Shown here one piece after another: positions 25,047 through 33,025 of a stretch of DNA of 53,269 nt (the first letter of the stretch is position 1; every line of letters begins with the position of its first letter). The stretch is taken from the NCBI RefSeq assembly GCF_019890725.1, contig NZ_JAINZZ010000056.1, positions 1 to 53,269 on the forward strand, given 5' to 3'. Under the pieces are notes generated by a model. The model saw only the letters and a program-made list of their open reading frames with translations. It did no database searches and was not told the DNA's origin. A program made the position numbers and the translations under genes. This DNA comes from Actinacidiphila acidipaludis (lineage in GTDB: Bacteria; Actinomycetota; Actinomycetes; Streptomycetales; Streptomycetaceae).

Positions 25047-26225
25047 GTGGACGTGGAGGTGTTCGGGGAACTGATCGGCGCGCGCGGGCAGGAACTGCTC
25101 GCCCAGGTGCGGGAGTACGACCCGGCGGACGAGCTGGCGACGGCGACCCGGCTGCGCCGCGACCATCCGGCGCCGCTGGTGTCCGCCGCCCTGGAGCAGG
25201 CCCGCCTGCGCGGGCGCGCCGCCGCCAAGTTCGCCCCGGACGACGCCGCCCGCATGTACTTCACGCCCAACGGCGTCGAGCAGGCGACCCGCGCCTCGGT
25301 CGCCGCCCACCGCGCCGGGCGCTTCCGGGCCGCCGGTGTCAGCCGGGTGGCCGACCTCTGCGGCGGCATCGGCGGCGACGCCGTCGCGCTGGCCCGGGCC
25401 GGCATCTCCGTGCTCGCGGTGGACCGCGACCCGCTGACCTGCGCGGTCGCCCGCGCCAACGCCGAGGCGCTGGGCCTGGCCGACCGGATCGAGGTGCGCT
25501 GCGCGGACGTCGCCGACGTGCCCACCGCCGGCTTCGACGCCGTGTTCGTGGACCCGGCCCGCCGGACCGGGCGCGGCCGGACCTTCGATCCCGAGGCGTA
25601 CTCCCCGCCGCTGTCCTGGGCGGTGACCGCCGCCCGTACCGTGCCGGTCGCCGCGGTGAAGGTCGCGCCGGGCATCCCGCACGAGGCGGTGCCCGCGGAC
25701 GCCGAGGCCGAGTGGGTCTCGGACCGCGGGGACGTGAAGGAGGCCGCGCTGTGGTTCGGCACCGCACCGGGCGGCGTCACCGCGACCCTGCTGCCCTCCG
25801 GCGCCGCGCTGAGCGGCACCGGCCGGCTGCCCGACCCGCCGGTGCGGGCGCCGGGCCGGTACCTGTACGAGCCGGACGGCGCGGTCATCCGCGCCCATCT
25901 GGTGGCCGCGGTCGCCGAGCAGCTGGGCGGCGGCCTGATCGATCCGACCATCGCCTATGTGACGGCGGACGAGGCCCGGCCGACGCCGTATGCGACCGCC
26001 TACGAGATCACCGACGTCCTGCCGTTCAACCTCAAGCGGCTCAAGGCGCTGCTGCGCGAGCGAGCGGTGGGGACGCTCACGGTCAAGAAGCGCGGTTCCG
26101 CGGTCGAGCCGGAGGAGGTGCGGCGCCGGGTGAAGGTGCAGGGCCCGAAGGCGGCGACGGTCTTCCTGACCCGGGTGGCCGGCGCGCCCTCGATGCTCAT
26201 CGGGCAGCCCGCCGACACCGCCTGA
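25047..26225 (+). CDS. Class I SAM-dependent methyltransferase, THUMP-like domain
   Basis: 392 residues. A Rossmann methyltransferase domain has VADLCGGIGGDAVALARAG (SAM loop, about 104-122), VLAVDRDP and a catalytic-like FVDPARR motif (DPAR). The C-terminal part (about 310-392) with PFNLKRLKALLRER and GTLTVKKRGS matches the THUMP-like domain attached to this family, which suggests an RNA or other large substrate. GTG 25047 follows GGGGAG. Divergent from groES, and shares that intergenic region. Exact substrate unknown. Confidence 0.87.
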   Translation: MDVEVFGELIGARGQELLAQVREYDPADELATATRLRRDHPAPLVSAALEQARLRGRAAAKFAPDDAARMYFTPNGVEQATRASVAAHRAGRFRAAGVSRVADLCGGIGGDAVALARAGISVLAVDRDPLTCAVARANAEALGLADRIEVRCADVADVPTAGFDAVFVDPARRTGRGRTFDPEAYSPPLSWAVTAARTVPVAAVKVAPGIPHEAVPADAEAEWVSDRGDVKEAALWFGTAPGGVTATLLPSGAALSGTGRLPDPPVRAPGRYLYEPDGAVIRAHLVAAVAEQLGGGLIDPTIAYVTADEARPTPYATAYEITDVLPFNLKRLKALLRERAVGTLTVKKRGSAVEPEEVRRRVKVQGPKAATVFLTRVAGAPSMLIGQPADTA

Positions 26226-26294
26226 CGTCCGGTCACCCGCTCTCGGGGCCACGGGCACCCGGCAGCGGCGCCAGGCGCCCGCACGCACCGGCCG

Positions 26295-27188
26295 TCAGAC
26301 GTAGTCCTCCAGCGGCGCCACCGTGTACCCCTGACGGGCGATCTCCCGCAGCATGTTCCGCACCATCACCGTCATCGTCTCGCCCTTGAGTTCGGAGGGG
26401 CCGCGGAAGTGGGCGAGGATGATGTCGCCGGGGTGGAAGTGCTTGGCAGGGTCCTGGAAGGCCACGTTCTTGATCTGCATCGACTCGCGCCACAGGATGA
26501 TCGCCCGCAGGCCCCCGCAGGCCTTCACTGCCGCCCGGGTGGCGGAGTCGTAGGCGCCGTACGGCGGGCGGAACAGGCCGGGGCGGGTGCCGTACTCGTG
26601 GGTGAGCCGGGCCTGCTGACCGCATATCTCGGTGTGCTGCTGGGCGAACGTCCTGGTGCGCAGGTCGGGGTGGGTGAGGGTGTGGTCCTCTATCGGATTG
26701 CCCAGCGCCTGCAGCGGTTTGAAGAAGCCGTAGTCGTTCTTGATGATGCTGTCGGTCAGGAACATGGTGAACGGGACCTTCAGGTCCCTCATCATCGCCA
26801 CGAAGCGCGGATCCTTCTCGGCGCCGTCGTCGAAGGTGACGAAGACGATCTTGCGCGTGGTGGGGACGCGGCTGACCACCGGTATCACCCCGCCGCCGGT
26901 CCGCACCGGCTTGACGGCCGGGGGCGGCGGGGGCGGTGCGAGCAGCGGGACGCCCCACCGGCGGAACGCGGCGGCGCGGTCGGCGCCGGACTTCCCCGGA
27001 CCGCCGCTGCCCGGCGCGGCGGTTCCGCTCGCCGACGGGCCGCCGGAGGCCGTCCCGGTCGGCCGGGGCGCGGCGTGCGAGGACGGCGCGCAGCCGCCGA
27101 GGGCCAGCACCCCGCTCACCGCCAGGGCCGGGACCACGGCCCTGAACCGCCGTATGTGGGCACGCTTGACTCTGACACTGACACGCAT
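26295..27188 (-). CDS. Lipoprotein polysaccharide deacetylase (NodB domain)
   Basis: 297 residues. A signal peptide with positively charged start and lipobox LGGC predicts lipid attachment outside the membrane. After a Ser/Gly/Pro spacer the NodB domain carries FVTFDDG (metal and catalytic Asp), DHTLTHPDL (the two metal His) and RPPYGAYD, so a metal-dependent deacetylase of cell-wall or other polysaccharide is likely. ATG 27188 was chosen because the signal peptide begins there; its Shine-Dalgarno is weak. The in-frame upstream extension is translated intergenic repeat, not protein. Confidence 0.92.
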   Translation of the reverse strand: MRVSVRVKRAHIRRFRAVVPALAVSGVLALGGCAPSSHAAPRPTGTASGGPSASGTAAPGSGGPGKSGADRAAAFRRWGVPLLAPPPPPPAVKPVRTGGGVIPVVSRVPTTRKIVFVTFDDGAEKDPRFVAMMRDLKVPFTMFLTDSIIKNDYGFFKPLQALGNPIEDHTLTHPDLRTRTFAQQHTEICGQQARLTHEYGTRPGLFRPPYGAYDSATRAAVKACGGLRAIILWRESMQIKNVAFQDPAKHFHPGDIILAHFRGPSELKGETMTVMVRNMLREIARQGYTVAPLEDYV

Positions 27189-27252
27189 GACGGGAGCGCC
27201 TACCTCGAAGCCGGACCGCGCGGAGGAGAAGGAACGAGTGCGCGGCCCGGCT

Positions 27253-27340
27253 GAGGGGTGACGCTCGAGCTCCCGTAGTGGCCGGCCGAGGTACGAGGCC
27301 GTCCGCGCAGGGAGGGAGGAGGAAGCCCGGGCGAACACGG
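27253..27340 (+). repeat. Dispersed intergenic repeat, single copy
   Basis: Starts GAGGGGTGACGCTCGAGCTC and contains GAGGCCGTCCGCG and GGGAGGAGGAAGCCCG. It matches the family at 7803-8056 and 40751-40929 in the same block order. Confidence 0.75.
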
Positions 27341-27384
27341 GACCGGTCAGCCGGGCCGCGCACTCATTCACGGTGATGCGCGAT

Positions 27385-27657
27385 TCAGTCCCCGGGTTCC
27401 ACCGAGACGGACACGAACCGCCAGCGGTGCACCTCGCGGCGGACCAGCGCGGCCGGGGCGTCGGCCAGATCGGGCAGGTCGGCGGAGTACGGGGCGTCCC
27501 ACCAGGTGAGCACCAGGACCCGGTCGCCGGGCGCGGTCAGGAACTCGCGGCGGCGCGGCTCACCGGGCAGCGTGGCGGCCTGCTCCCGTGCCCAGGACAG
27601 GAGTTCGGCGCCGCGGCCGTCGGCCGCGGCGGCCTCCCACATCAGGGTGACGGTCAT
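27385..27657 (-). CDS. Small ABM-like protein of unknown function
   Basis: 90 residues starting MTVTLMWEA and with central RVLVLTWWD. The size and alternating hydrophobic strands suggest a ferredoxin-like ABM fold, but no catalytic residue stands out. Its ATG lies within the ATGA that ends tsaD, so it is translationally coupled to the tsaB-rimI-tsaD operon. A link to t6A synthesis is only suggested by position. Confidence 0.75.
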   Translation of the reverse strand: MTVTLMWEAAAADGRGAELLSWAREQAATLPGEPRRREFLTAPGDRVLVLTWWDAPYSADLPDLADAPAALVRREVHRWRFVSVSVEPGD

Positions 27658-28826
27658 CCGTAGAGGTTGTCCTTGCTGACCTCGTGCACATGGTCGTGCC
27701 CGTGACTGTGACTGTGGCCGTGGCCGTGGCCGTGCCCGTGGCCCGCGCCGCCGCCGGTCGGCACGGGCGCCGGGAGCTGGGCGTAGCCCGGCACGGAGAC
27801 GTCGGTGACGGGCAGCGAGGAGTCGGCCGGCAGGTCCAGGGTGGAGGCGGCACGGCCGCGGGCGACCATCTCCGCGCCGAGCGCGGCGACCATCGCGCCG
27901 TTGTCCGTGCACAGGCCGGGCCGCGGCACCCGCAGCCGGATCCCGGCGTCGGTGCAGCGCTGCTCGGCGAGCGCGCGCAGCCGGGAGTTGGCGGCCACTC
28001 CCCCGCCGATCATCAGATGGTCGACGCCGTTGTCGCGGCAGGCGCGGACCGCCTTGCGGGTGAGCACGTCCACCACGGCCTCCTGGAACGAGGCGGCCAC
28101 GTCGGCGACCGGCACGTCCTGGCCGTCCCGGCGGCGGGCCTCCACCCAGCGGGCGACCGCGGTCTTCAGGCCGGAGAAGGAGAAGTCGTAGATCGGGTCG
28201 CGGCCGCCGCTCAGGCCGCGCGGGAACGCGATCGCCTCCGGGTCGCCCTCACGCGCGTACCGGTCGATGACCGGGCCGCCGGGGAAGCCGAGGCCGAGTA
28301 CGCGGGCGACCTTGTCGAACGCCTCGCCGGCCGCGTCGTCGATGGTGGCGCCGAGCGGGCGGACGTCGCTGGTGATGTCCGGCGCGAGCAGCAGCGAGGA
28401 GTGGCCGCCGGAGACCAGCAGGGCCATCGTCGGCTCGGGCAGCGCGCCGTGCTCCAGCTGGTCGACGCAGATGTGCGAGGCCAGGTGGTTGACGCCGTAC
28501 AGCGGCTTGCCGAGCGCGTACGCGTACGCCTTGGCCGCCGACACCCCGACCAGCAGCGCGCCGGCCAGCCCCGGCCCCGCGGTGACGGCGATGCCGTCGA
28601 GGTCGCGGGCGGAGACGCCGGCCTGCTTCAGCGCCCGCTGGATGGTCGGGACCATCGCCTCCAGATGGGCGCGGCTGGCGACCTCGGGGACGACCCCGCC
28701 GTAGCGGGCGTGCTCGTCGACGCTGGAGGCGACCGCGTCGGCGAGCAGGGTGTGCCCGCGCACGATGCCGACGCCGGTCTCGTCGCACGAGGTCTCGATA
28801 CCGAGCACTAGGGGTTCGTCAGCCAT
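27654..28826 (-). CDS. tsaD: tRNA t6A transferase subunit TsaD, with His-rich tail
   Basis: 390 residues. TsaD transfers the threonylcarbamoyl group to A37 of ANN-decoding tRNAs together with TsaB and TsaE. Family motifs: LGIETSCDETG at the start, NHLASHICV with metal-binding His pair, VSGGHSSL, GEAFDKVARVLGLGFPGGP and IGGGVAANSRLR, and CTDNGAMVA with the metal Asp. The C-terminus carries an unusual extension, GHGHGHGHGHSHSHGHDH, then VHEVSKDNLYG. ATG 28826 follows GAGGA and overlaps the rimI stop by eight bases. Confidence 0.96.
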   Translation of the reverse strand: MADEPLVLGIETSCDETGVGIVRGHTLLADAVASSVDEHARYGGVVPEVASRAHLEAMVPTIQRALKQAGVSARDLDGIAVTAGPGLAGALLVGVSAAKAYAYALGKPLYGVNHLASHICVDQLEHGALPEPTMALLVSGGHSSLLLAPDITSDVRPLGATIDDAAGEAFDKVARVLGLGFPGGPVIDRYAREGDPEAIAFPRGLSGGRDPIYDFSFSGLKTAVARWVEARRRDGQDVPVADVAASFQEAVVDVLTRKAVRACRDNGVDHLMIGGGVAANSRLRALAEQRCTDAGIRLRVPRPGLCTDNGAMVAALGAEMVARGRAASTLDLPADSSLPVTDVSVPGYAQLPAPVPTGGGAGHGHGHGHGHSHSHGHDHVHEVSKDNLYG

Positions 28827-29316
28827 GGATGTCCTCAACGGTGTTCTGTGCCGGATCGGCGAGCCGCATGACGACCGCGTCCACGTTGCCGGGCTGGTAG
28901 TAGCCCTTGCGGACGCCGATCGCCGCGAAACCGAACCGCTCGTACAGGCGCTGCGCGCGGGGGTTGTCGACCCGGACCTCCAGCAGCACCTCGTGGCACT
29001 CGGCGGCGGTCGCGGCCCGGAGCAGTGTGGTCAGCAGGAGGGCACCCAGGCCGGTGCCCCAGTGGTCGCGGGCGGCGGCGATGGTCTGCACGTCGGCGGT
29101 GCCGGCCACCGCGGCGAGCCCGGCGTACCCGACGATCCGCCCGTCGCCCTGTTCGGCGACGACGTATGTCCGGGTCGCGGCCGGGTGCCGGGCGTCGGCG
29201 AGCTCGGACCAGAACATGCCGCGCGACCAGGCGTCCTCGGGGAAGAGGTCGTGTTCGAGGGCGAGCACCGCGTCCAGGTCCCACCAGCGCATGTCCCGCA
29301 GGACGGCTCCGGTCAC
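28819..29316 (-). CDS. rimI: Ribosomal protein S18 alanine N-acetyltransferase-like GNAT
   Basis: 165 residues. GNAT motifs: HWGTGLGALLLTTLL for acetyl-CoA (the usual R/Q-x-x-G-x-G is HWGTGLG), and LEVRVDNPRAQRLYERFGF plus GYYQPGNVDAVVM, which are typical of RimI. Placement between tsaB and tsaD is the standard actinobacterial arrangement. The GTG start at 29316 overlaps the tsaB stop as GTGA. Other protein N-alpha acetylation targets are possible. Confidence 0.92.
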   Translation of the reverse strand: MTGAVLRDMRWWDLDAVLALEHDLFPEDAWSRGMFWSELADARHPAATRTYVVAEQGDGRIVGYAGLAAVAGTADVQTIAAARDHWGTGLGALLLTTLLRAATAAECHEVLLEVRVDNPRAQRLYERFGFAAIGVRKGYYQPGNVDAVVMRLADPAQNTVEDIHG

Positions 29317-29978
29317 GTCGGCAGGACCGCCTTGTAGCCCGCCGGCACCTGCGCGTCCGGCCGCCGCAGGTACAGCGGCAGCGCGGGCTCGAACGGCTCG
29401 CCCGCGGCGAGGCGGCGGGCGGCGAGCGCGGCCAGCGCCCCGGCGGACTGGTGGGCGGGGTCCGGGCGGTGGTCGGTGAAGACGTCGGGGTAGAGCGCGG
29501 CGCCGGCGCCGACCGACGGCAGGATGGTGACGTCCTCCGGCAGCGCGCCCGGGCGGTCCACGGCGGGCTCGGTGACCCGCTGCGCGGGGCCGTCGTACCG
29601 CGCCCAGTAGACCTCCTTGCGGCGGGCGTCGGTGGCCACGGTGAACGGGCCCTCCAGACCGGCCTCGCCGGCGGCCCAGGCCAGGCCGTCGAGGGTGCAG
29701 ACGCCGTGCACGGGGACGTCGAGCGCGTCGCCGAACGCCGCCGCGGTCACCAGGCCCACCCGCAGGCCCGTGTAGGGGCCGGGACCGACGCCGACGACGA
29801 CGCCGGTGAGCTCGGCCAGGGTGCGCCCGGCGGTGGCCATCACACGGTCGACGGCGGGGACCAGCAGCTCGCCGTGCCTGCGCGCGTCGACGACCGTGGA
29901 CTCGGCGAGCACCCGCTCCCCGTCATGAAGGGCGGCGGTCACGGCGGGAGTGGCGGTGTCGAAGGCAAGCAGCAGCAC
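29313..29978 (-). CDS. tsaB: tRNA t6A complex scaffold TsaB
   Basis: 221 residues. TsaB is a catalytically inactive paralogue that dimerises with TsaD. LAFDTATPAVTAAL at the N-terminus and GVGPGPYTGLRVGL, the family hallmark, are visible; the C-terminal part is variable. GTG 29978 sits close to a G-rich site. First gene of tsaB-rimI-tsaD-small ORF, all linked by overlaps. Confidence 0.94.
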   Translation of the reverse strand: MLLLAFDTATPAVTAALHDGERVLAESTVVDARRHGELLVPAVDRVMATAGRTLAELTGVVVGVGPGPYTGLRVGLVTAAAFGDALDVPVHGVCTLDGLAWAAGEAGLEGPFTVATDARRKEVYWARYDGPAQRVTEPAVDRPGALPEDVTILPSVGAGAALYPDVFTDHRPDPAHQSAGALAALAARRLAAGEPFEPALPLYLRRPDAQVPAGYKAVLPT

Positions 29979-30197
29979 GCCCCCAGAGTACGGCGCGCGC
30001 CGCGGCCACACGGGTGGCGGGCGGGATCACCGTACCCGCCGGGCGGGCGCATTTCCGGACAGAACGGTTCACAGAGGACACCGCCGGGGAAGGGCCGTGC
30101 CAACCGGACGGCTGGGACGGCCCCGCCGGGCGCGCCCGCCGACCGTCCTCATGTCGGCAACGGCGCCGGAGCAGGCGCGGACCCCGAGGGAGCTCCC

Positions 30198-30734
30198 TTG
30201 CCACGGTTCACCTCCGGCACCCTGGTGGCCGGCATCGTCACCGCGGCCCTGGCCACCGTCTGCGGACTGACCGCGGCCGCCACCGGGTCAGCACCCGCCG
30301 GACGCTACTCCGCCGGGCACGGCGCGGCCGGCGCCTCGGACGGCGCGTGCCGGCACGCCGGGCTGCCGGCCGACTGCGGCTCGGGGATGCGCGTGGTCTA
30401 CAGCGTCAGCCGGCACCGGGTGTGGCTGGTCAGGAACGACGAACGCGTGCTGCGCAGTTACGAGGTGACGGCCGGCGACCCGCCGCCGGCGCTCGGCACC
30501 CATCAGGTCTTCGCCCGTGGGGCGCGCGGCCAGGGCGGCGACGGCGCCCCCGTCGAGCACGTGGTGCTCTTCGCGCAGACCGGCGGCAGCAACATCGGCT
30601 TCAGCGCGGCAGTCGGCCGCGCGAGGAAGGGGCACACCGCGGAGCCGACGCCGGCGATCCGGGAGACCCGGCCGGACGGCGCCGCGCTCTGGCAGTTCGC
30701 GACGATCGGCACCACCGTCGAGGTGGTGGAGTGA
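30198..30734 (+). CDS. Secreted or membrane-anchored protein, degenerate L,D-transpeptidase-like
   Basis: 178 residues from a TTG start that has GAGGGAG at five bases; no in-frame ATG or GTG fits. One hydrophobic segment covers about 7-27, so the rest is outside the membrane. The stretch YSVSRHRVWLVRNDERVL, then YEVTAGDPPPALGTHQVF, follows the start of a YkuD fold, but the catalytic HGC signature is not present (region VLFAQTGGSNIGF instead). It is probably catalytically dead or a distant fold relative. Divergent from tsaB, and ends before a strong hairpin. Confidence 0.72.
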   Translation: MPRFTSGTLVAGIVTAALATVCGLTAAATGSAPAGRYSAGHGAAGASDGACRHAGLPADCGSGMRVVYSVSRHRVWLVRNDERVLRSYEVTAGDPPPALGTHQVFARGARGQGGDGAPVEHVVLFAQTGGSNIGFSAAVGRARKGHTAEPTPAIRETRPDGAALWQFATIGTTVEVVE

Positions 30735-30826
30735 CGCCGCGGCCGTCCCCGCCGGAGGTCCCGGCGGGGGACGCACAATCCGGCGGTCCCGCAACTCGTG
30801 GCGAGAATCACTCGTACGGGTGAAGG

Positions 30827-30881
30827 AGGACGCGGCCTGACGGATCCGGTGCGCCGGACCGGATCCGTCAGGCCGCGTCCT
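30827..30881. terminator. 24-bp perfect inverted repeat, bidirectional terminator
   Basis: Arms 30827-30850 and 30858-30881 are perfectly complementary around seven bases. The right arm contains the last codons and stop of the small minus-strand gene, so coding DNA is part of the hairpin. Confidence 0.9.
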
Positions 30882-31071
30882 GCCCGCGGGAGGCAGGCCG
30901 GGGCGCCGGCGTGTCGGCGGGCGGCGTGGAGACGGTGCGGGCGGCTTCGCAGGACGCCAGCAGATCCCGGACCGACGGGGTCGCGTCCCCGGGGGCACCG
31001 GGGCTGACCTGCGGACGGCCGGGCGGGACAGGAGCGTCGTGGTGCTGGTCCTGCGGGTCGTGGGCCGACAT
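30868..31071 (-). CDS. Small hypothetical protein
   Basis: 67 residues, Pro/Ala-rich ends around a core SVRDLLASCEAARTVSTPP. I believe similar small proteins with this core occur in other Streptomyces, but no function is known to me. ATG 31071 follows a strong GGGGAGG. A TTAGG-N4-CCTAA palindrome lies 25 bases upstream of the start, so iron or metal control is possible. The single Cys in the core is notable. Confidence 0.75.
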   Translation of the reverse strand: MSAHDPQDQHHDAPVPPGRPQVSPGAPGDATPSVRDLLASCEAARTVSTPPADTPAPRPASRGQDAA

Positions 31072-31095
31072 GCGCGCCTCCCCAAGCGGACGAAG

Positions 31096-31109
31096 TTAGG
31101 CAGCCCTAA
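31096..31109 (-). promoter_or_regulatory. Iron-box-like palindrome (TTAGG-N4-CCTAA)
   Basis: TTAGGCAGCCCTAA matches the inner 14 bases of the DmdR/IdeR box (TTAGGCTCACCTAA) at all ten conserved arm positions. The outer five bases of the 19-bp box are not conserved. It lies in the leader or promoter of the small gene. Confidence 0.5.
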
Positions 31110-31205
31110 GTAGGTGCCCGTATCCAGCACACCACGGGCGCCCGTCCCTGCGCAACATCTTCCCGACACACTGTCGGCGCATTCGCCCCGGCGCGGGGGG
31201 AGCAC

Positions 31206-31820
31206 TCACCGCGCCAGCGCCGTCAGGTCCTCCTGGGCCCAGCGCGAGCCGACGCCGGTGACCGTCACCTCGCGCACGTCGTCCGCGGTCACGGCGCCGT
31301 TCCCGCCGCCGGCGGCGGGCGTGTGCGTGCCGTCCTCCGCCCCCGGGGCCGCGCCCTGCGCGGTGCCGTGGGGGCCGCCGATGGTGCGGGAGATGACCAC
31401 CTGCAGCCGGGCCTCGGAGAGCTCCTCGACCTTGCCCTCGCCCCACTCGACGACCACCACCGACTCCGGCAGCGACACGTCCAGGTCGAGGTCCTCCATC
31501 TCGTCGAGGCCGCCGACGAGCCGGTAGGCGTCCACGTGCACGAGCGCGGGACCGCCGGTCAGCGACGGGTGGACGCGGGCTATGACGAACGTCGGCGAGG
31601 TGACCGCGCCACGGACGTTGAGGCCTTCGCCCAGCCCCCGGGTCAGCGTGGTCTTCCCGGCGCCCAGCTCACCGCTGAGCAGGACCAGGTCGCCGGGGGC
31701 CAGCAGGGCCGCCAGCCGCCGGCCCAGCTCCCGCATGCGTTCGGCGGTGCGGACGGTGATACGGACGGCCGGAGCGTCTTCGGCGGTACCCGCGGGGTAC
31801 CGGTCGTGCGGTGTGCCCAT
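31206..31820 (-). CDS. tsaE: tRNA t6A complex ATPase TsaE
   Basis: 204 residues. P-loop GELGAGKTT (about 50-58), TSPTFVIARVH in switch region, HVDAYRL and VVVVEWGE are family motifs. TsaE drives the TsaBD cycle by ATP hydrolysis. After about 145 there is a Gly/Ala-rich insertion (GTAQGAAPGAEDGTHTPAAG) before a final strand, so it is longer than the usual 150-170. ATG 31820 lies 11 bases after the hydrolase gene, within an alr-hydrolase-tsaE operon. Confidence 0.93.
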   Translation of the reverse strand: MGTPHDRYPAGTAEDAPAVRITVRTAERMRELGRRLAALLAPGDLVLLSGELGAGKTTLTRGLGEGLNVRGAVTSPTFVIARVHPSLTGGPALVHVDAYRLVGGLDEMEDLDLDVSLPESVVVVEWGEGKVEELSEARLQVVISRTIGGPHGTAQGAAPGAEDGTHTPAAGGGNGAVTADDVREVTVTGVGSRWAQEDLTALAR

Positions 31821-31831
31821 ATCGGCGAATG

Positions 31832-33025
31832 CTACGCGTCGACCGCGGCGGTCAGCTCACGCAGGCGCGGCGGGACCGGTGCGCGGACGGCGTCGGCGGC
31901 CTCCGCGATCACCCGGGCGAGCGCCGCGTTCACCACTTCGGGTTGCTCCATGAGGACCAGATGGCCCGCGCCGGGAACCAGCACCAGCTCGGCGCCGGGC
32001 AGCCGCTCGGCGATCTCGGTGCTGTGCGCGCTCGGCGTCAGCAGATCCTTCTCGCCGGCGAGCACCAGGGCCGGCAGCCCGTCCAGCACGGCCAGCGCCT
32101 CGCCCTTCTCGTGCTCGGTGAAGGCCGGGTAGAACTCGGCGACCACGTCGATCGGGGTGCCCTCGATGAGCCGCTCGGCGAACCGCGCCACGCCGGGGTC
32201 GACGTCCTCGGAGCCGAAGGAGTAGCGCTTGATGACCCCGGCGAAGAGGTCCGCGGTCGCCCGGCGTGTCCGCTCCACCAGGTCCACCTGGCTGCCGAGT
32301 ATCCGCAGCAGCCCGGGCGCGACCGCCCGGAAGGCCCGGGCGCCGGCGGCCGGCAGCCCGAGGGTCACCGCGGCGAGCTTGCCGGCCGAGGTCGACACCA
32401 GGGCCACGCCCGCGACCCGTTCGGCGACGTACTCGCGGAACTGGTCGGCGAAGGCCATCACCGTCATGCCGCCCATCGAGTGGCCGACCAGGACGACCGG
32501 CCCCTCGGGCACGGCCGCGTCGAGCACCGCCTTCAGGTCCCGGCCGAGCTGGTCGATGCTGACCGGACCGCCCTCGGCCTGGTCGCGGCCGTGCCCGCTG
32601 CGGCCGTGGCTGCGCTGGTCCCAGTAGACCGCCCGGACGGTGCCGCGCAGCGCGGCCCGCTGGAAGTGCCAGGAGTCCTGGGTCAGGCAGTAGCCGTGCG
32701 AGAAGACGACGGTGACCGGCAGCGGCTCCGGGCGGCTGCGGCCGCGCCGCCAGCCGCGCTTGGTGCGCTGGCGCGGCGGCTCGGCCGGCGGCGCCCCCTC
32801 CTCGACCTCGAAGTACAGCTCGGTGCCGTCCTCGGCGATCACCGTGCCGGGCGTGCCGCGCAGACTGCCGTAGGAGCCGGCGGCGTCCAGCGCCAGCCGC
32901 GCCTTGCGGCGCACCCCGCGGCCCACGGTGGCCCGCTCTATGGCCACGCCCGCCGCCGCGCCCGCGGCGACCACGCCGATCGCGGCGCCGACGAGCCCGG
33001 CGCGCTCCCACTTCACGTCGGCCAT
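31832..33025 (-). CDS. Membrane-associated alpha/beta hydrolase
   Basis: 397 residues. An N-terminal hydrophobic segment (about 9-29, AGLVGAAIGVVAAGAAAGVA) may anchor it. The alpha/beta hydrolase core has VFSHGYCLTQDSW (oxyanion region), nucleophile GHSMGGM, a late Asp in the region AGEKDLLTP, and GAGHLVLMEQPE with the catalytic His. Substrate unknown; the position between alr and tsaE is conserved in Streptomyces as far as I recall. The start ATG shares one base with the alr stop (TGATG). Confidence 0.9.
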   Translation of the reverse strand: MADVKWERAGLVGAAIGVVAAGAAAGVAIERATVGRGVRRKARLALDAAGSYGSLRGTPGTVIAEDGTELYFEVEEGAPPAEPPRQRTKRGWRRGRSRPEPLPVTVVFSHGYCLTQDSWHFQRAALRGTVRAVYWDQRSHGRSGHGRDQAEGGPVSIDQLGRDLKAVLDAAVPEGPVVLVGHSMGGMTVMAFADQFREYVAERVAGVALVSTSAGKLAAVTLGLPAAGARAFRAVAPGLLRILGSQVDLVERTRRATADLFAGVIKRYSFGSEDVDPGVARFAERLIEGTPIDVVAEFYPAFTEHEKGEALAVLDGLPALVLAGEKDLLTPSAHSTEIAERLPGAELVLVPGAGHLVLMEQPEVVNAALARVIAEAADAVRAPVPPRLRELTAAVDA

